Source of the DNA: Uliginosibacterium sp036017065 | GTDB taxonomy: Bacteria > Pseudomonadota > Gammaproteobacteria > Burkholderiales > Rhodocyclaceae | Length of the DNA: 64,000 bases | Assembly: GCF_036017065.1 (NCBI RefSeq) | Contig: NZ_JAYXHR010000001.1 | Coordinates: forward strand, 496,001 to 560,000 | Direction of reading: 5' to 3' | In this document: one piece after another, positions 31,454 to 40,605 of the stretch | How positions within the stretch are numbered: the stretch's first letter is position 1 | Layout of the letters: the number at the start of each line of letters is the position of its first letter | Translations under genes and position numbers: made by a program | The notes under the pieces: generated by a model | What the model was told of the DNA's origin: nothing | The model's database searches: none | The model's input: the letters and a program-made list of their open reading frames with translations, nothing else

Positions 31454-33802
31454 TTACCGCCCTTGCCAGTAGCGCCGATGCGTCACGCGCATGGCATGCA
31501 CTTCCGGCCCCGATGGCGCGAACTGGAAATGCAGCACGCCGTGCGTATCCGAGCGCCAGATTGTCGCGCCCTGTGTGGCATAGCGCTGCAGCACCTGCGG
31601 GTGAGGATGGCCGAAGCGGTTGCGATAGCCGGCGGTGAAGACGGCGTGCCGCGCCGACACGCCATGCACGAAGGCCTCGGTCGACGATGTGCGGCTGCCG
31701 TGATGCGGCACCACCAGCACGTCGGCGCGCAGGCGCCCGGCCTCGACGGCCAGCAATTCGCGCTCGGCACCTGCTTCGATGTCGCCGGCGATGAGCAGGC
31801 TGCCCTGCGCTGACGACACCCTGAGCACACAGGAACGATCATTGTCCTTGCCGCCGGCGCCGTCACCCGGGTGCAGGAAGCTGAATTGCACGCCGTCCCG
31901 CTGCCAGCCTTCACCACGCAGGCAGTCGACGTGACGCCGGGCGCTGCGCCGCAGGACATGGTCGACGGGCAAGGAACTCGCCAGCCAGGCCACCGGAATG
32001 CCCTGCAGCACACTGGCCGCCCCACCGGAGTGATCGATGTCGTCATGCGACACGATCAGCCCGTCCAGGCGCCGTGCGCCCACGGCCCGCAGGTAGGGCA
32101 GCACGATGCGGTCACCGCTGTCGGCCTCCTCGCTCCAGCGTGCGCCGGTATCGAACAGCCAGTCGCCGCTCGCGGTACGCAGATGCACCGCCAGCCCCTG
32201 CCCCACGTCCAGCACCCGCACCTCGAAGCTGCCGGGCGGCGGGCGTGGCGGACTCCAGGCCAATAGCGGCACGAAACACAGCAACGCCGTCCAGCGTCCC
32301 GGCACACCGCGCGGCAGCAGCGCGAACAAGGCCGCCACTACGCACAGCGCCACCAGCCAGGCCGGCGGTGCCGCCTGTTGCCAGTTCGCAACCGGCATGG
32401 CCGCGAGCCACTGCAGGAACTGCATCAGGAAGGCGAGCAATCCATGCGCCAGCTCGGCCAGCGCAGGAAGTGGCAGGACCGCGAAAAGCAGGGCCAGTGG
32501 CGTCACCAGCAGGCTGACCACCGGGATCGCCACCAGATTGGCCAGCGGTGACACCAGCGAGAACTGCTGGAACACACCCAGCAGCAATGGCAGGGTCAGC
32601 AAAGTGATGGCCCACTGCGCGCGCAGCCACTGCCCCGCCCGCCACCACAGTTGCGCCGGCATGCCTTCGGCATCTGCATCCCCCGTGCTGCGTGCCGCGA
32701 CCAGCAGCGCGGCCACCGCACCGAAGGACAACCAGAATCCCGCGGACAGGACAGCCCAGGGGTCAATCAGCAGCACCAGCATGAGGGCGCAGGCCAGCGC
32801 GAAGGACACGCCACCACGACGCCGCAGCCATAAGGACAGCGCGGCCATCAGCAGCATGTACAGGGTGCGCTGGGCCGGCACGCCGAAGCCGGCGAGCGCG
32901 ACATAAAGCGTGGCCGCCAATGCGCCCGCCAGCACCGTGATGCGCTGTGCCGGCTGCACCAGGCAAAGGCGCGCCGACCGACGCCACAAGGCACCGGCCA
33001 GCATGCCGACCAGCGCAGCCACCAGGGTGACATGCAAACCGGATATGGACATGAGGTGAGTCACCCCGGTGCGTGCGAACAGATCCCACTGTGCGGCCGG
33101 CACGGCGCCCTGGTCGCCGATTGCCAGCGCGGACAGCACGCCGCGCCACTGGCCGTCGGGCAGTGTCTGCTCGAAGCGTTCGCGCACGGCCTGACGGGTC
33201 GCCTGCAGGGCCGGCACGAAACCGGCGGCACGGGTTGCCAGCAGCCTGTTGTCACCCGCCGCGCCAACCCCTCCCCTCACATACCCGACCGCACGGATTC
33301 CCCGCTCGAACAGCCAGGCCTCGTAGTCGAAGCCATGCGGGTTGAGATTGCCGTGCGGACGACGCAGGCGTACCCGCAGTTGCCAGGACTCGCCCGCGCG
33401 CAGGACCGGCGCAGCAGAGGCACCCTGCGCATACCAGGACAACAGCAGCCGGGGCGGGATGCCCGCCGGCGGATCCTCGATCCGCAGCACGAAGCGCCAA
33501 CCGCGCTCGGTACGCTGCGGCAGGTCGGCGATGTAACCAGATACCGTGAAGTCACCACCCTCCAGCGCCTGCGGCAGCCCCTCAGCCAGGCGTTGCCCCG
33601 CGCGCCAGTCCGCCCAGCCGAAGCCCGCGCACAGGCCGAGCACGACGAGGCTTGCCGCCAGCGCCCGGGGACGTGAGCGCAGCATCCACGCCGCTCCGCC
33701 CGCCAGCGCGATACCGCACAGGGCGGGCCACGATGGCGCCAGTACTGCCTGCTGCTGGCACAAGGCAACGCCCAGTGCAAAACCCAGGGTCAGGAAGAGC
33801 AT
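31454..33802 (-). CDS. comEC: ComEC/Rec2 DNA-uptake channel protein
   Basis: 782 residues. N-terminal membrane helices and DUF4131 domain (NLNPHGFDYEAWLFERGI near 150), the Competence domain with many helices (HLMSISGLHVTLVAALVG near 250 to about 500), then a metallo-beta-lactamase-like domain (from about 525: RVLDVGQGLAVHL, SHDDIDHSGG, VPHHGSRTSS). It forms the inner-membrane pore for single-stranded DNA in transformation; the C-terminal domain may degrade the other strand. Its presence suggests competence, but the type IV pilus genes it needs are not here. Confidence 0.93.
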   Translation of the reverse strand: MLFLTLGFALGVALCQQQAVLAPSWPALCGIALAGGAAWMLRSRPRALAASLVVLGLCAGFGWADWRAGQRLAEGLPQALEGGDFTVSGYIADLPQRTERGWRFVLRIEDPPAGIPPRLLLSWYAQGASAAPVLRAGESWQLRVRLRRPHGNLNPHGFDYEAWLFERGIRAVGYVRGGVGAAGDNRLLATRAAGFVPALQATRQAVRERFEQTLPDGQWRGVLSALAIGDQGAVPAAQWDLFARTGVTHLMSISGLHVTLVAALVGMLAGALWRRSARLCLVQPAQRITVLAGALAATLYVALAGFGVPAQRTLYMLLMAALSLWLRRRGGVSFALACALMLVLLIDPWAVLSAGFWLSFGAVAALLVAARSTGDADAEGMPAQLWWRAGQWLRAQWAITLLTLPLLLGVFQQFSLVSPLANLVAIPVVSLLVTPLALLFAVLPLPALAELAHGLLAFLMQFLQWLAAMPVANWQQAAPPAWLVALCVVAALFALLPRGVPGRWTALLCFVPLLAWSPPRPPPGSFEVRVLDVGQGLAVHLRTASGDWLFDTGARWSEEADSGDRIVLPYLRAVGARRLDGLIVSHDDIDHSGGAASVLQGIPVAWLASSLPVDHVLRRSARRHVDCLRGEGWQRDGVQFSFLHPGDGAGGKDNDRSCVLRVSSAQGSLLIAGDIEAGAERELLAVEAGRLRADVLVVPHHGSRTSSTEAFVHGVSARHAVFTAGYRNRFGHPHPQVLQRYATQGATIWRSDTHGVLHFQFAPSGPEVHAMRVTHRRYWQGR

Positions 33803-33889
33803 GCGGCATTAGAGCATGACACCCGCAGCGAGGCAGCCGAGGGAGGTCGAGCGGGGCTGAAGCAGGTTAAGGGTAAGATCGCTCCCACC

Positions 33890-34441
33890 ATGCGCAAGCT
33901 CCTCCGCCCTTACCTCCCCTCCCCCGAGAAGCTGCAGGACCAGGCCTGGAGCCGATACTTCGGCAGCAGCATCCTCCACCCGCGCCTGTGGCACCTGAAC
34001 CGGCATTCGGCCGCAGGCGGCGTGGCGGTCGGCCTTTTCTGCGGCCTGATCCCCGGGCCGCTGCAGATGCTGGGCGCGGCGATCCTGAGCGTGATCTTCA
34101 AGGTCAACCTGCCGCTGGCCCTGGTGTGCACGCTGTTCTCCAATCCGCTCACCATCGTGCCGCTGTACCTGCTCGCCTACAAACTCGGCACCCTGGTGAT
34201 CGATGACGGCGGCAAGGGATTCACGCATCCCCCCGAACGCGGCGACCTGGAGCTGCTGCAATGGGGCCAGGCGCTCGGTGACTGGGTGGTCGGGCTCGGC
34301 CCACCGCTGGCGCTCGGCCTGGCGATGCTCGCTGCCATCCTCGCGGCCGCGGGCTATCTGGTGGTCAGCCTGGGGTGGCGCATATACCTGATCCGCGCAC
34401 TGCGCAGGCGCAAGCGAGCGCGGGCGGCACGCGGACGCTGA
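33890..34441 (+). CDS. DUF2062 membrane protein
   Basis: 183 residues. The conserved GGVAVGLFCGLIPGPLQMLGA block and the FSNPLTIVPLYLLAYKLG block are the DUF2062 pattern; two or three hydrophobic helices and a strongly basic C-terminus (RALRRRKRARAARGR) on the cytoplasmic side. Function unknown. It lies divergent from comEC with 87 bases between starts. Confidence 0.87.
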   Translation: MRKLLRPYLPSPEKLQDQAWSRYFGSSILHPRLWHLNRHSAAGGVAVGLFCGLIPGPLQMLGAAILSVIFKVNLPLALVCTLFSNPLTIVPLYLLAYKLGTLVIDDGGKGFTHPPERGDLELLQWGQALGDWVVGLGPPLALGLAMLAAILAAAGYLVVSLGWRIYLIRALRRRKRARAARGR

Positions 34442-34529
34442 CCTGCTCTCTGCCCGGCCGCCAATTCATGCGGCTGTCGTCGCGCACCCGGATGGCATAG
34501 ACTGGAACAGGTCTTCACCGGAGAAAGCC

Positions 34530-35219
34530 ATGCGTACGACGCTACCCGCGGTGCTGCTTGCCAGCCTGATCCTGACAAGCCTTCCTGCCCACGCCGGGCG
34601 ACCGCTGGGGACGGACGACGCCGGCACGGCTGGCGACCGGCAGTGCCAGCTGGAGGGCTGGGCAGAGGACGGCGACCATTTCCACGGCTGGACGGCGTCA
34701 CCAGCCTGCGGCATTGGCGACTTCGAACTCGGCTTCGAATACGCGCGCAGCAGCGAAGCCGGACTGGTCGCGAAGGATGGTGTCGTCGCACTGAAATGGG
34801 TGCCCGGTCAGCTGGAATGGGGGCCGCTCCGGTTCGGAGCCAAGGCCTTCTACGGCCGCGTGAAGCCCGAGCCGGAAGACTGGCGCGGATCGGAAGGCGG
34901 CGCCTTCGCCATCATGAGCTGGGACATCGCCCCGAGCTGGACAGCGCACCTGAACCTCGGTGCCGCGCGTGACTACATCGACGGCAAGACCAACGGCACC
35001 GGCAACGCGGCGCTGGTATGGACGCCGCACGAGCGCTGGCTGTTCTTCGCGGAAGTCCTCGGCACGCAGCGCAGCCCGGCCACGCAGAACATCGGTCTGC
35101 GTTTCTGGATCGTCCCGGAAAAATTCGGCCTCGACCTCACGGCGGGTCGCGATGCCGGCGTCGATGACTCGACGCGCTACACCGCCGGCTTCGGCTGGTA
35201 CGGCATCTTCGGCGACTGA
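34530..35219 (+). CDS. Exported protein, probable outer-membrane barrel
   Basis: 229 residues with a signal peptide (cleavage near AHA-G). The mature start RPLGTDDAGTAG is shared by a group of uncharacterised proteobacterial proteins. Alternating aromatic strands (FELGFEYARSS, WTAHLNLGAARDYI, NIGLRFWIVPEKFGLDLT) and a C-terminal FGWYGIFGD suggest a small barrel. I do not recognise a characterised family. Start follows CGGAGA. Converges on the chemoreceptor gene. Confidence 0.75.
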   Translation: MRTTLPAVLLASLILTSLPAHAGRPLGTDDAGTAGDRQCQLEGWAEDGDHFHGWTASPACGIGDFELGFEYARSSEAGLVAKDGVVALKWVPGQLEWGPLRFGAKAFYGRVKPEPEDWRGSEGGAFAIMSWDIAPSWTAHLNLGAARDYIDGKTNGTGNAALVWTPHERWLFFAEVLGTQRSPATQNIGLRFWIVPEKFGLDLTAGRDAGVDDSTRYTAGFGWYGIFGD

Positions 35220-35231
35220 ACCCACGTTCTC

Positions 35232-35277
35232 GAAATGCTACGGGGCAAGGAGTGACCTCCTTGCCCCGTAGCATTTC
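35232..35277. terminator. Long perfect hairpin between convergent genes
   Basis: 21-base arms (35232-35252 and 35257-35277) are perfect reverse complements around a TGAC loop. There is no strong T-run on either side, so it is not a textbook terminator, but its place between two gene ends fits a bidirectional stop or 3'-end stabiliser. Confidence 0.6.
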
Positions 35278-35297
35278 CTGCAGCCCGATGACCGGAA

Positions 35298-37328
35298 TCA
35301 GCGCAGCCGGAACCGCGCAACTGCCGCCTGCAGTTCGCTGGACAGCGTGGTCAGCTGCCGTGCGGTGGACGAGGCCTGGGCGATGGCGGCGTCGTTCTCC
35401 TCGGCCATCTGCGCCACCCGCTCGACGCTTTGCGAAATGGAGGTGGCCGCGGCGTTCTGTTCGCTGATCGCCACCGAGATGTCCCGTACGGCATGGGTCA
35501 CGGTCTCGGCACCTTCCTGGATGCGTTGCATCGCCTTGCCGGCGCGCAAGGTCTTCTCGACGCCGCTGCGTACGTGGGCGACGCCCTCCTGCATGGCTTC
35601 CACCGCGCGCTGTGTTCCCTCGCGCACGCCGGCCACCACGTTGCCGATCTCCTCGGTGGCCTTGCCGGTGCGTTCGGCCAGCTTGCGCACCTCGTCGGCA
35701 ACCACCGCGAAGCCGCGGCCCTGCTCGCCCGCACGTGCCGCCTCGATCGCCGCATTGAGGGCCAGCAGGTTGGTCTGGTCGGCAATCTCCCTGATGACGC
35801 TGACGATCTCGTTGATGCGCTGCGACTGCTGGCCCAGATCCTCGATGGCCAGCGCGGAATCGCCGACGACCTGGGCAATGTGCTCGATCTCCGTCACCGA
35901 CTCACCCACCACCCCAGCGCCTTCCGTCGACAGGTCGCGGTTCTGCACGGAGTTCGATTCCGCCGCGTGCGCATTGCTACCGATCTCGCCAATGCTGACC
36001 GTCAGCTCCTCCACGGCAGCCGCCATGCTGGCCGCTGCACTGCTCTGCGCGGACGAACTGCTGGCGATCCGCGCCGAGGTGTCGGCCAGCGCATGCGCGG
36101 CCTGTGCAACACCCTGCGCCGAACGCTGGGTCGCCCCGATGCTCGCCGCGACCGAATCCGCCATGGCGTTGAAGCGGTCCGCCACCTGGCTCAGCTCGTC
36201 CTTCGCCGAGAAGCGGATGCGGAAGGCAAGGTTCCCGCCCGCAAGCTGGTCAGCGCCTTCGGACAATTCCCTCACCGAGCGCTTCACGGCGGTGAAGAAG
36301 CCGAGCTGCAGCCAGGCCAGCACGCCGATCACCACGACCATCAGGCCGACCTCCATCAGCACACGCGTCTGCCCCGCCTGGGCACGCGCCGCGAGCCGTT
36401 GGGACACCGCGGGGATGAAGGTTTCGTCGACGTCCTTCACCAGGCGCGCGATCGGTTTGCTGGCCAGCGCGAAGTACTCCGGCGGGGCCATCAGGAAACG
36501 CTGGTCGAGGATTTCCATCTGCACCGTATCGCGCACGCTGGCGATCTCCGCCTGCAATGCCTTGTGCAGTTCCTGCAGCTTGCCGGCGAGTTCCGGGTCG
36601 GCGTCCTGCGCCAGGGAAATCTGGTCATTCAGGTTGCCGTAGAAGGCATCCAGCTCACCCAGGTTGCGAAGCACCTCGGTCTTCACCATGTCCGGCAGTT
36701 CCTTGCGCGCGAGGATGCCGGCGCCCATGCCACGCAGGCGGCCCAGGCGCTCGGCGAGGGCCGGGCCGGTGCTGCTGCTGAGCATGATCAGGTAGTAGGT
36801 GTTGGCTTCCGGGTCCAGCGACAGGCCGGAGTCGTCGGCCACCTTGCCGACGAAGCGCAGCACCATGTCCACCAGCCGGGTATGCGCCGCGAAGTTCTCC
36901 GCCTGGCCCAGCTTCGCACCGTCAGTCCGCAGCGCATTCCAGCTCTCGCCGATCCTGGTCCACTGCTCCATCGTGCCGGCGTTGTAGGCATGGCGCTTCA
37001 GTTCCTCATCGATGCCCGACAAGGCTGCGGTCACTTCGCCGGCCTTGGCGCCCAGTTGCCCTTGCATGGAGGCATCGCCCCCCAGCGCGGCGGATGTCAT
37101 GCCGCGGTGCTGCTGGATGAGTGTCACCGCCTTCAGTGCAGGCTGCAGGGTCTGCAGGCCTTCGAGCTCGCGACTGGCCACACTGGCGGCCTGATTGGTC
37201 GCGCCAAGGTGGCCGACTGCCAGCCAGACGATGACGACCAGCGCCGACGCGCTGATGAGGGCGAACTTCGCCGGGTAGCTCAGGCGGGCCATGAGGCGCG
37301 CCGCGGGAGCCAGCAGAACATTGACCAA
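35298..37328 (-). CDS. Methyl-accepting chemotaxis protein
   Basis: 676 residues. One helix near 25-45, a large periplasmic sensor region (about 46-330) rich in helices with an IQQHRGMTS segment typical of nitrate/nitrite-sensing (NIT)-like domains, a second helix (MEVGLMVVVIGVLAWLQLGF), a HAMP domain, and the signalling hairpin IREIADQTNLLALNAAIEAARAGEQGRGFAVVADEV (tip near 545-570). No C-terminal CheR/CheB pentapeptide. The start is TTG, supported by GGAGAG at good spacing; a later ATG at 37292 is possible. A sigma-28 promoter lies upstream. The ligand is unknown. Confidence 0.92.
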   Translation of the reverse strand: MVNVLLAPAARLMARLSYPAKFALISASALVVIVWLAVGHLGATNQAASVASRELEGLQTLQPALKAVTLIQQHRGMTSAALGGDASMQGQLGAKAGEVTAALSGIDEELKRHAYNAGTMEQWTRIGESWNALRTDGAKLGQAENFAAHTRLVDMVLRFVGKVADDSGLSLDPEANTYYLIMLSSSTGPALAERLGRLRGMGAGILARKELPDMVKTEVLRNLGELDAFYGNLNDQISLAQDADPELAGKLQELHKALQAEIASVRDTVQMEILDQRFLMAPPEYFALASKPIARLVKDVDETFIPAVSQRLAARAQAGQTRVLMEVGLMVVVIGVLAWLQLGFFTAVKRSVRELSEGADQLAGGNLAFRIRFSAKDELSQVADRFNAMADSVAASIGATQRSAQGVAQAAHALADTSARIASSSSAQSSAAASMAAAVEELTVSIGEIGSNAHAAESNSVQNRDLSTEGAGVVGESVTEIEHIAQVVGDSALAIEDLGQQSQRINEIVSVIREIADQTNLLALNAAIEAARAGEQGRGFAVVADEVRKLAERTGKATEEIGNVVAGVREGTQRAVEAMQEGVAHVRSGVEKTLRAGKAMQRIQEGAETVTHAVRDISVAISEQNAAATSISQSVERVAQMAEENDAAIAQASSTARQLTTLSSELQAAVARFRLR

Positions 37329-37379
37329 AGCGTCTCTCCGTTGAGGTTGTGAATCAGTTTTTCACAGTTACCTCGCCTG

Positions 37380-37406
37380 TTATCGGGAGAGAAATCGGCG
37401 ACTTGA
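37380..37406 (-). promoter_or_regulatory. Sigma-28 (FliA) promoter of the chemoreceptor gene
   Basis: On the minus strand TCAAGTCG-N11-CCCGATAA against the consensus TAAAGTTT-N11-GCCGATAA: spacing exact, seven of eight in the -10 box, four or five in the -35 box. The start site would give a leader of about 45 bases. It places the receptor in the late flagellar regulon. Confidence 0.75.
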
Positions 37407-37493
37407 GGCTCCGGAATGGCGCATGCGACGCCCCATTCCGGGGCATGCGCATTTCGCGGAGAACCGCGCCGGTGCTGGCTGAGCGGCGGGTGA

Positions 37494-38174
37494 CTACACC
37501 CCTGCAATGACGCCGTCGTTGATGGTCAGCGACCGGCTGGTGCGGCGGGCCAGCTCAGGGTCGTGCGTGACGACCACCAGCGCGGTGCCCAGGCGTGCAT
37601 TCAGCTCGAGCATCAGGTCGAACACCGTCTCGGCGGTGTGGCGATCGAGGTTGCCGGTGGGCTCGTCGGCGAGGATGCATCGGGGCTCGGTGACCAGTGC
37701 GCGGGCAATCGCCGCGCGTTGTCTTTCGCCACCCGACAACTCCGCGGGCGTATGGTCGAGCCGGTGCCCCAGCCCCACCGCCGTCAGCATGGCCTCGGCC
37801 TTCGCGTGTGCAGCGGCCTTTTCCATGCGACGGATGAACAGTGGCATGGCCACGTTTTCCAGCGCACTGAATTCGGGCAGCAGGTGGTGGAACTGGTAGA
37901 CGAAACCAAGCGACTGGTTGCGCATGGCGCCGCGCTCCGCCTCGCTCAGCGAGGACAGCTCGCGCCCCAGCAGACTCACCGTGCCGGCGCTGGGCGTATC
38001 CAGTCCGCCCAGCAAGTGCAGCAGCGTGCTCTTGCCCGAGCCCGAGGCGCCGATGATGGCCACGGTCTCGCCATGCGCCACCTGCAGGTCGATGCCGTGC
38101 AACACGCGCACCGCGCGCTCGCCGGTGCCGAACTGCTTGGACAGGCCGCGTGCCTGAAGGACGATCTCACTCAT
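37494..38174 (-). CDS. lolD: Lipoprotein-releasing ABC transporter ATP-binding subunit LolD
   Basis: Cytoplasmic ATPase that powers extraction of outer-membrane lipoproteins to LolA. 226 residues with Walker A GASGSGKST near 43-51, signature LSGGERQR near 145, Walker B CILADEPTGNLD and the switch histidine in VVVTHD. MacB/LolD-type. The start overlaps the lolC stop by eight bases (ATGAGTGA), so it is coupled to the permease. Confidence 0.95.
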   Translation of the reverse strand: MSEIVLQARGLSKQFGTGERAVRVLHGIDLQVAHGETVAIIGASGSGKSTLLHLLGGLDTPSAGTVSLLGRELSSLSEAERGAMRNQSLGFVYQFHHLLPEFSALENVAMPLFIRRMEKAAAHAKAEAMLTAVGLGHRLDHTPAELSGGERQRAAIARALVTEPRCILADEPTGNLDRHTAETVFDLMLELNARLGTALVVVTHDPELARRTSRSLTINDGVIAGV

Positions 38175-39417
38175 AGCGCAGGGCCTCCGCGGGGTTGATG
38201 CGCGAGGCGCGCCAACTCGGGTACAGGGTTGCCACCAGCGTCAGCACGAAGGCCACGGCGACCACGAAGGACACGTCGTTCCACTCCAGCTTGGACGGCA
38301 GGTCGGAGATGTAATAGACGTCCTTGGCCAGGAACTGGATGCCGAAGGTCTGCTCGATGAAGGGCACCACGACGTCGATGTTCTGCGCCAGCAGCACGCC
38401 CAGCGTCACGCCGACACCGAGGCCGATCATCCCCATCAGCGCGCCCTGGATGACGAAGATGCCCATCACCGAGCGCGGGCTGGCGCCCAGGGTACGCAGG
38501 ATGGCGATGTCCGCCCGCTTGTCCTGCACCGCCATCACCAGCGCCGACACGATGTTGAAGGCGGCCACCGCGACGATCAGCGACAGGATGATGGACATCA
38601 CGCGCTTCTCGATCTGCACGGCGCGGAAGAAGTTGGCGTGGCTCTGCGTCCAGTCGCTGGCGTAGGCCTCGGCGGGAATGACGCTGCCCAGCTCCATCGC
38701 CACGCGGCGCGCATCGAACAGATCCTTCAGCTTCAGGCGCACGCCGGACACACCGTCCAGCCGGTACAGCGTCTGCGCGTCCTGCAGGTGGATCAGCGCC
38801 AGGCCCACGTCGTATTCGTACATGCCGGCCTCGAACACGCCGACCACCTTGAACTGCTTCACCCGTGGCAGCACTGCCGCCGGCGTCACCAGCCCTTGCG
38901 GCGCGATCAGCGTCACCTTGTCGCCGTACTGCACGCCCAGCGCGCGGGCCAGCTCGATGCCCAGCACCACGCCGAATTCGCCCGGCTTCAGGTCCTCCAG
39001 CTTGCCGACCTTCATGTGCTTGGCGAAGTCGGCCACCTTGTCCTCCAGCGCCGGGTCGATGCCCCGCACCACGCTGCCGCGCACCGCGCTGTCCAGCGAG
39101 AACATGGCCTGTTCCTGCACGAAGGGCGCGGCGGCCACCACGTCCGGCCGCCTGGTGGCGATGTCCACGTAGCGTGGCCAGTCGGTGAGCTGTCCCTGGA
39201 AGGCCTGGATCTGCACGTGCGAAGCCACGCCGAGGATGCGTGCGCGCAACTCTTCCTGGAAGCCGTTCATGACCGACAGCACCACGATGAGCGCCGCGAC
39301 GCCCAGCGCGATGCCGGCCATGGACACGAAGGAAATGAAGGAGATGAAGCCGCCACCGGTACGGTTGCGGCGCCTGGCGCGTACGTAGCGCAGGCCGACT
39401 GCGAGTTCGAAAGTCAT
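38167..39417 (-). CDS. lolC: Lipoprotein-releasing ABC transporter permease LolC/LolE
   Basis: Inner-membrane permease of the Lol system. 416 residues with the expected four helices: an N-terminal one (FISFISFVSMAGIALGVAAL), a periplasmic domain of about 220 residues, and three C-terminal helices ending in AVAFVLTLVATLYPSWRASR. The ATG at 39417 fits the MTFELAVGLRYVRARRRNRT start of the family; the longer open frame upstream covers the divergent gene. Only one permease gene is present, so a homodimeric LolF-like arrangement, or a second gene elsewhere, is needed. Confidence 0.94.
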   Translation of the reverse strand: MTFELAVGLRYVRARRRNRTGGGFISFISFVSMAGIALGVAALIVVLSVMNGFQEELRARILGVASHVQIQAFQGQLTDWPRYVDIATRRPDVVAAAPFVQEQAMFSLDSAVRGSVVRGIDPALEDKVADFAKHMKVGKLEDLKPGEFGVVLGIELARALGVQYGDKVTLIAPQGLVTPAAVLPRVKQFKVVGVFEAGMYEYDVGLALIHLQDAQTLYRLDGVSGVRLKLKDLFDARRVAMELGSVIPAEAYASDWTQSHANFFRAVQIEKRVMSIILSLIVAVAAFNIVSALVMAVQDKRADIAILRTLGASPRSVMGIFVIQGALMGMIGLGVGVTLGVLLAQNIDVVVPFIEQTFGIQFLAKDVYYISDLPSKLEWNDVSFVVAVAFVLTLVATLYPSWRASRINPAEALRYE

Positions 39418-39534
39418 AGCGGGCTGGATGCTACACTGCCAGGCCTCCGCGAGACAGGAGATCGCTGCCCGGCGCATCGCCGGAAAGCCGCTCCGTCGGC
39501 CGCCGCCGACCGCCGCTCGCGCCTGTCGGAACCC

Positions 39535-40605
39535 ATGAAATCCCCGTCCGCCTCCCGCGCCCGAATCACCTGCGTGCTGCCCGGCCTCGTCTGGCCGCAA
39601 GCCCTGCCCGGCCAGGTCTTCGCGGCAAACGAGCTCCCCGGCCTGCGTGCCCTGCTGGGCCGCCACGAGGCGCTGTCGTCGCCCGCCCGGCCCTTGGCAA
39701 ACTGGCTGGCCGGCCAGTTCGGCGCCACCACCCTGCCCGTCGCCGCCCTGCGCCGGCTCGGCGAGGAGGACGCCCCCGACATTCCGCCGGCGGACGACGG
39801 TCGCTGGCTGTGTGCCGACCCGATCTCGCTGAATTTCATGCGCGACGCCTTCCTGGCCACCGGCCCGGACGCGCTGGAAATCCGCGGCGACGAAGCCCGG
39901 GCGCTGGTCGCTGCATTGAACGAACAACTCGGCGACATCGGTCGCTTCGAGGCCAGCGCCCCGGATCGCTGGTACCTGCATCTGCCCGCGCCCGCCGCGG
40001 CACGGTTCTGCGCGCTGGACGACGTGGTCGGCCGGCCCGTTGCGCTGTTTCCGCCCGAAGGCGAGCGCGCCCGCGACTGGGCCCGCATCGGCAACGAGGC
40101 ACAGGTCATCCTGCACAACCATCCCGCCAACCAGGCGCGCCTGGAGGGGGGCCATCCTGCGCTCAACGCACTGTGGTTCTGGGGGGAAGGCGATACGACG
40201 CCCACCCTGACGGCCCCCGCCGACACGCTGGTGGGCAACGACCCGCTGTTGCGAGGCCTGGCACGTCGCAGCCGGGCACTATGGCTGGACGAAGCCACCG
40301 CACGCAGCCCCGCCCACGGCAAGCACGGACACACCTGGTGGCTGGACGACCGCCTGCACCGGGCCGTGCTCGCCCGCGATCTCGGCGCCTGGGCGGCCGG
40401 CCTGCGCGCACTGGACGCCGAGCTGCTGCAGCCCTTGTGGCAATCGCTGCGGGACGGGCGCATCGACACGCTCGACCTCGCCGCCCCTTCGGAACGCTGC
40501 CTGCTTGAAGTACGCGCCACGCGCGCGCCGGCCTGGCAGTTCTGGCACAACTTCCGGCAACCCCTGACGGTCGCCGCCCTGACGCAAATTCTGCAGAACC
40601 CATGA
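39535..40605 (+). CDS. RpfE-type / phosphoglycerate-mutase-like protein
   Basis: 356 residues. The block LHNHPANQARLEGGHPALNALWFWGEG matches the RpfE-type proteins (COG4255) that sit before recJ in many betaproteobacteria and are sometimes labelled as cofactor-independent phosphoglycerate mutase relatives. No metal-binding motifs of a complete mutase are visible. Its molecular function is not known. The stop overlaps recJ (ATGA), so recJ translation depends on it. Confidence 0.75.
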   Translation: MKSPSASRARITCVLPGLVWPQALPGQVFAANELPGLRALLGRHEALSSPARPLANWLAGQFGATTLPVAALRRLGEEDAPDIPPADDGRWLCADPISLNFMRDAFLATGPDALEIRGDEARALVAALNEQLGDIGRFEASAPDRWYLHLPAPAAARFCALDDVVGRPVALFPPEGERARDWARIGNEAQVILHNHPANQARLEGGHPALNALWFWGEGDTTPTLTAPADTLVGNDPLLRGLARRSRALWLDEATARSPAHGKHGHTWWLDDRLHRAVLARDLGAWAAGLRALDAELLQPLWQSLRDGRIDTLDLAAPSERCLLEVRATRAPAWQFWHNFRQPLTVAALTQILQNP

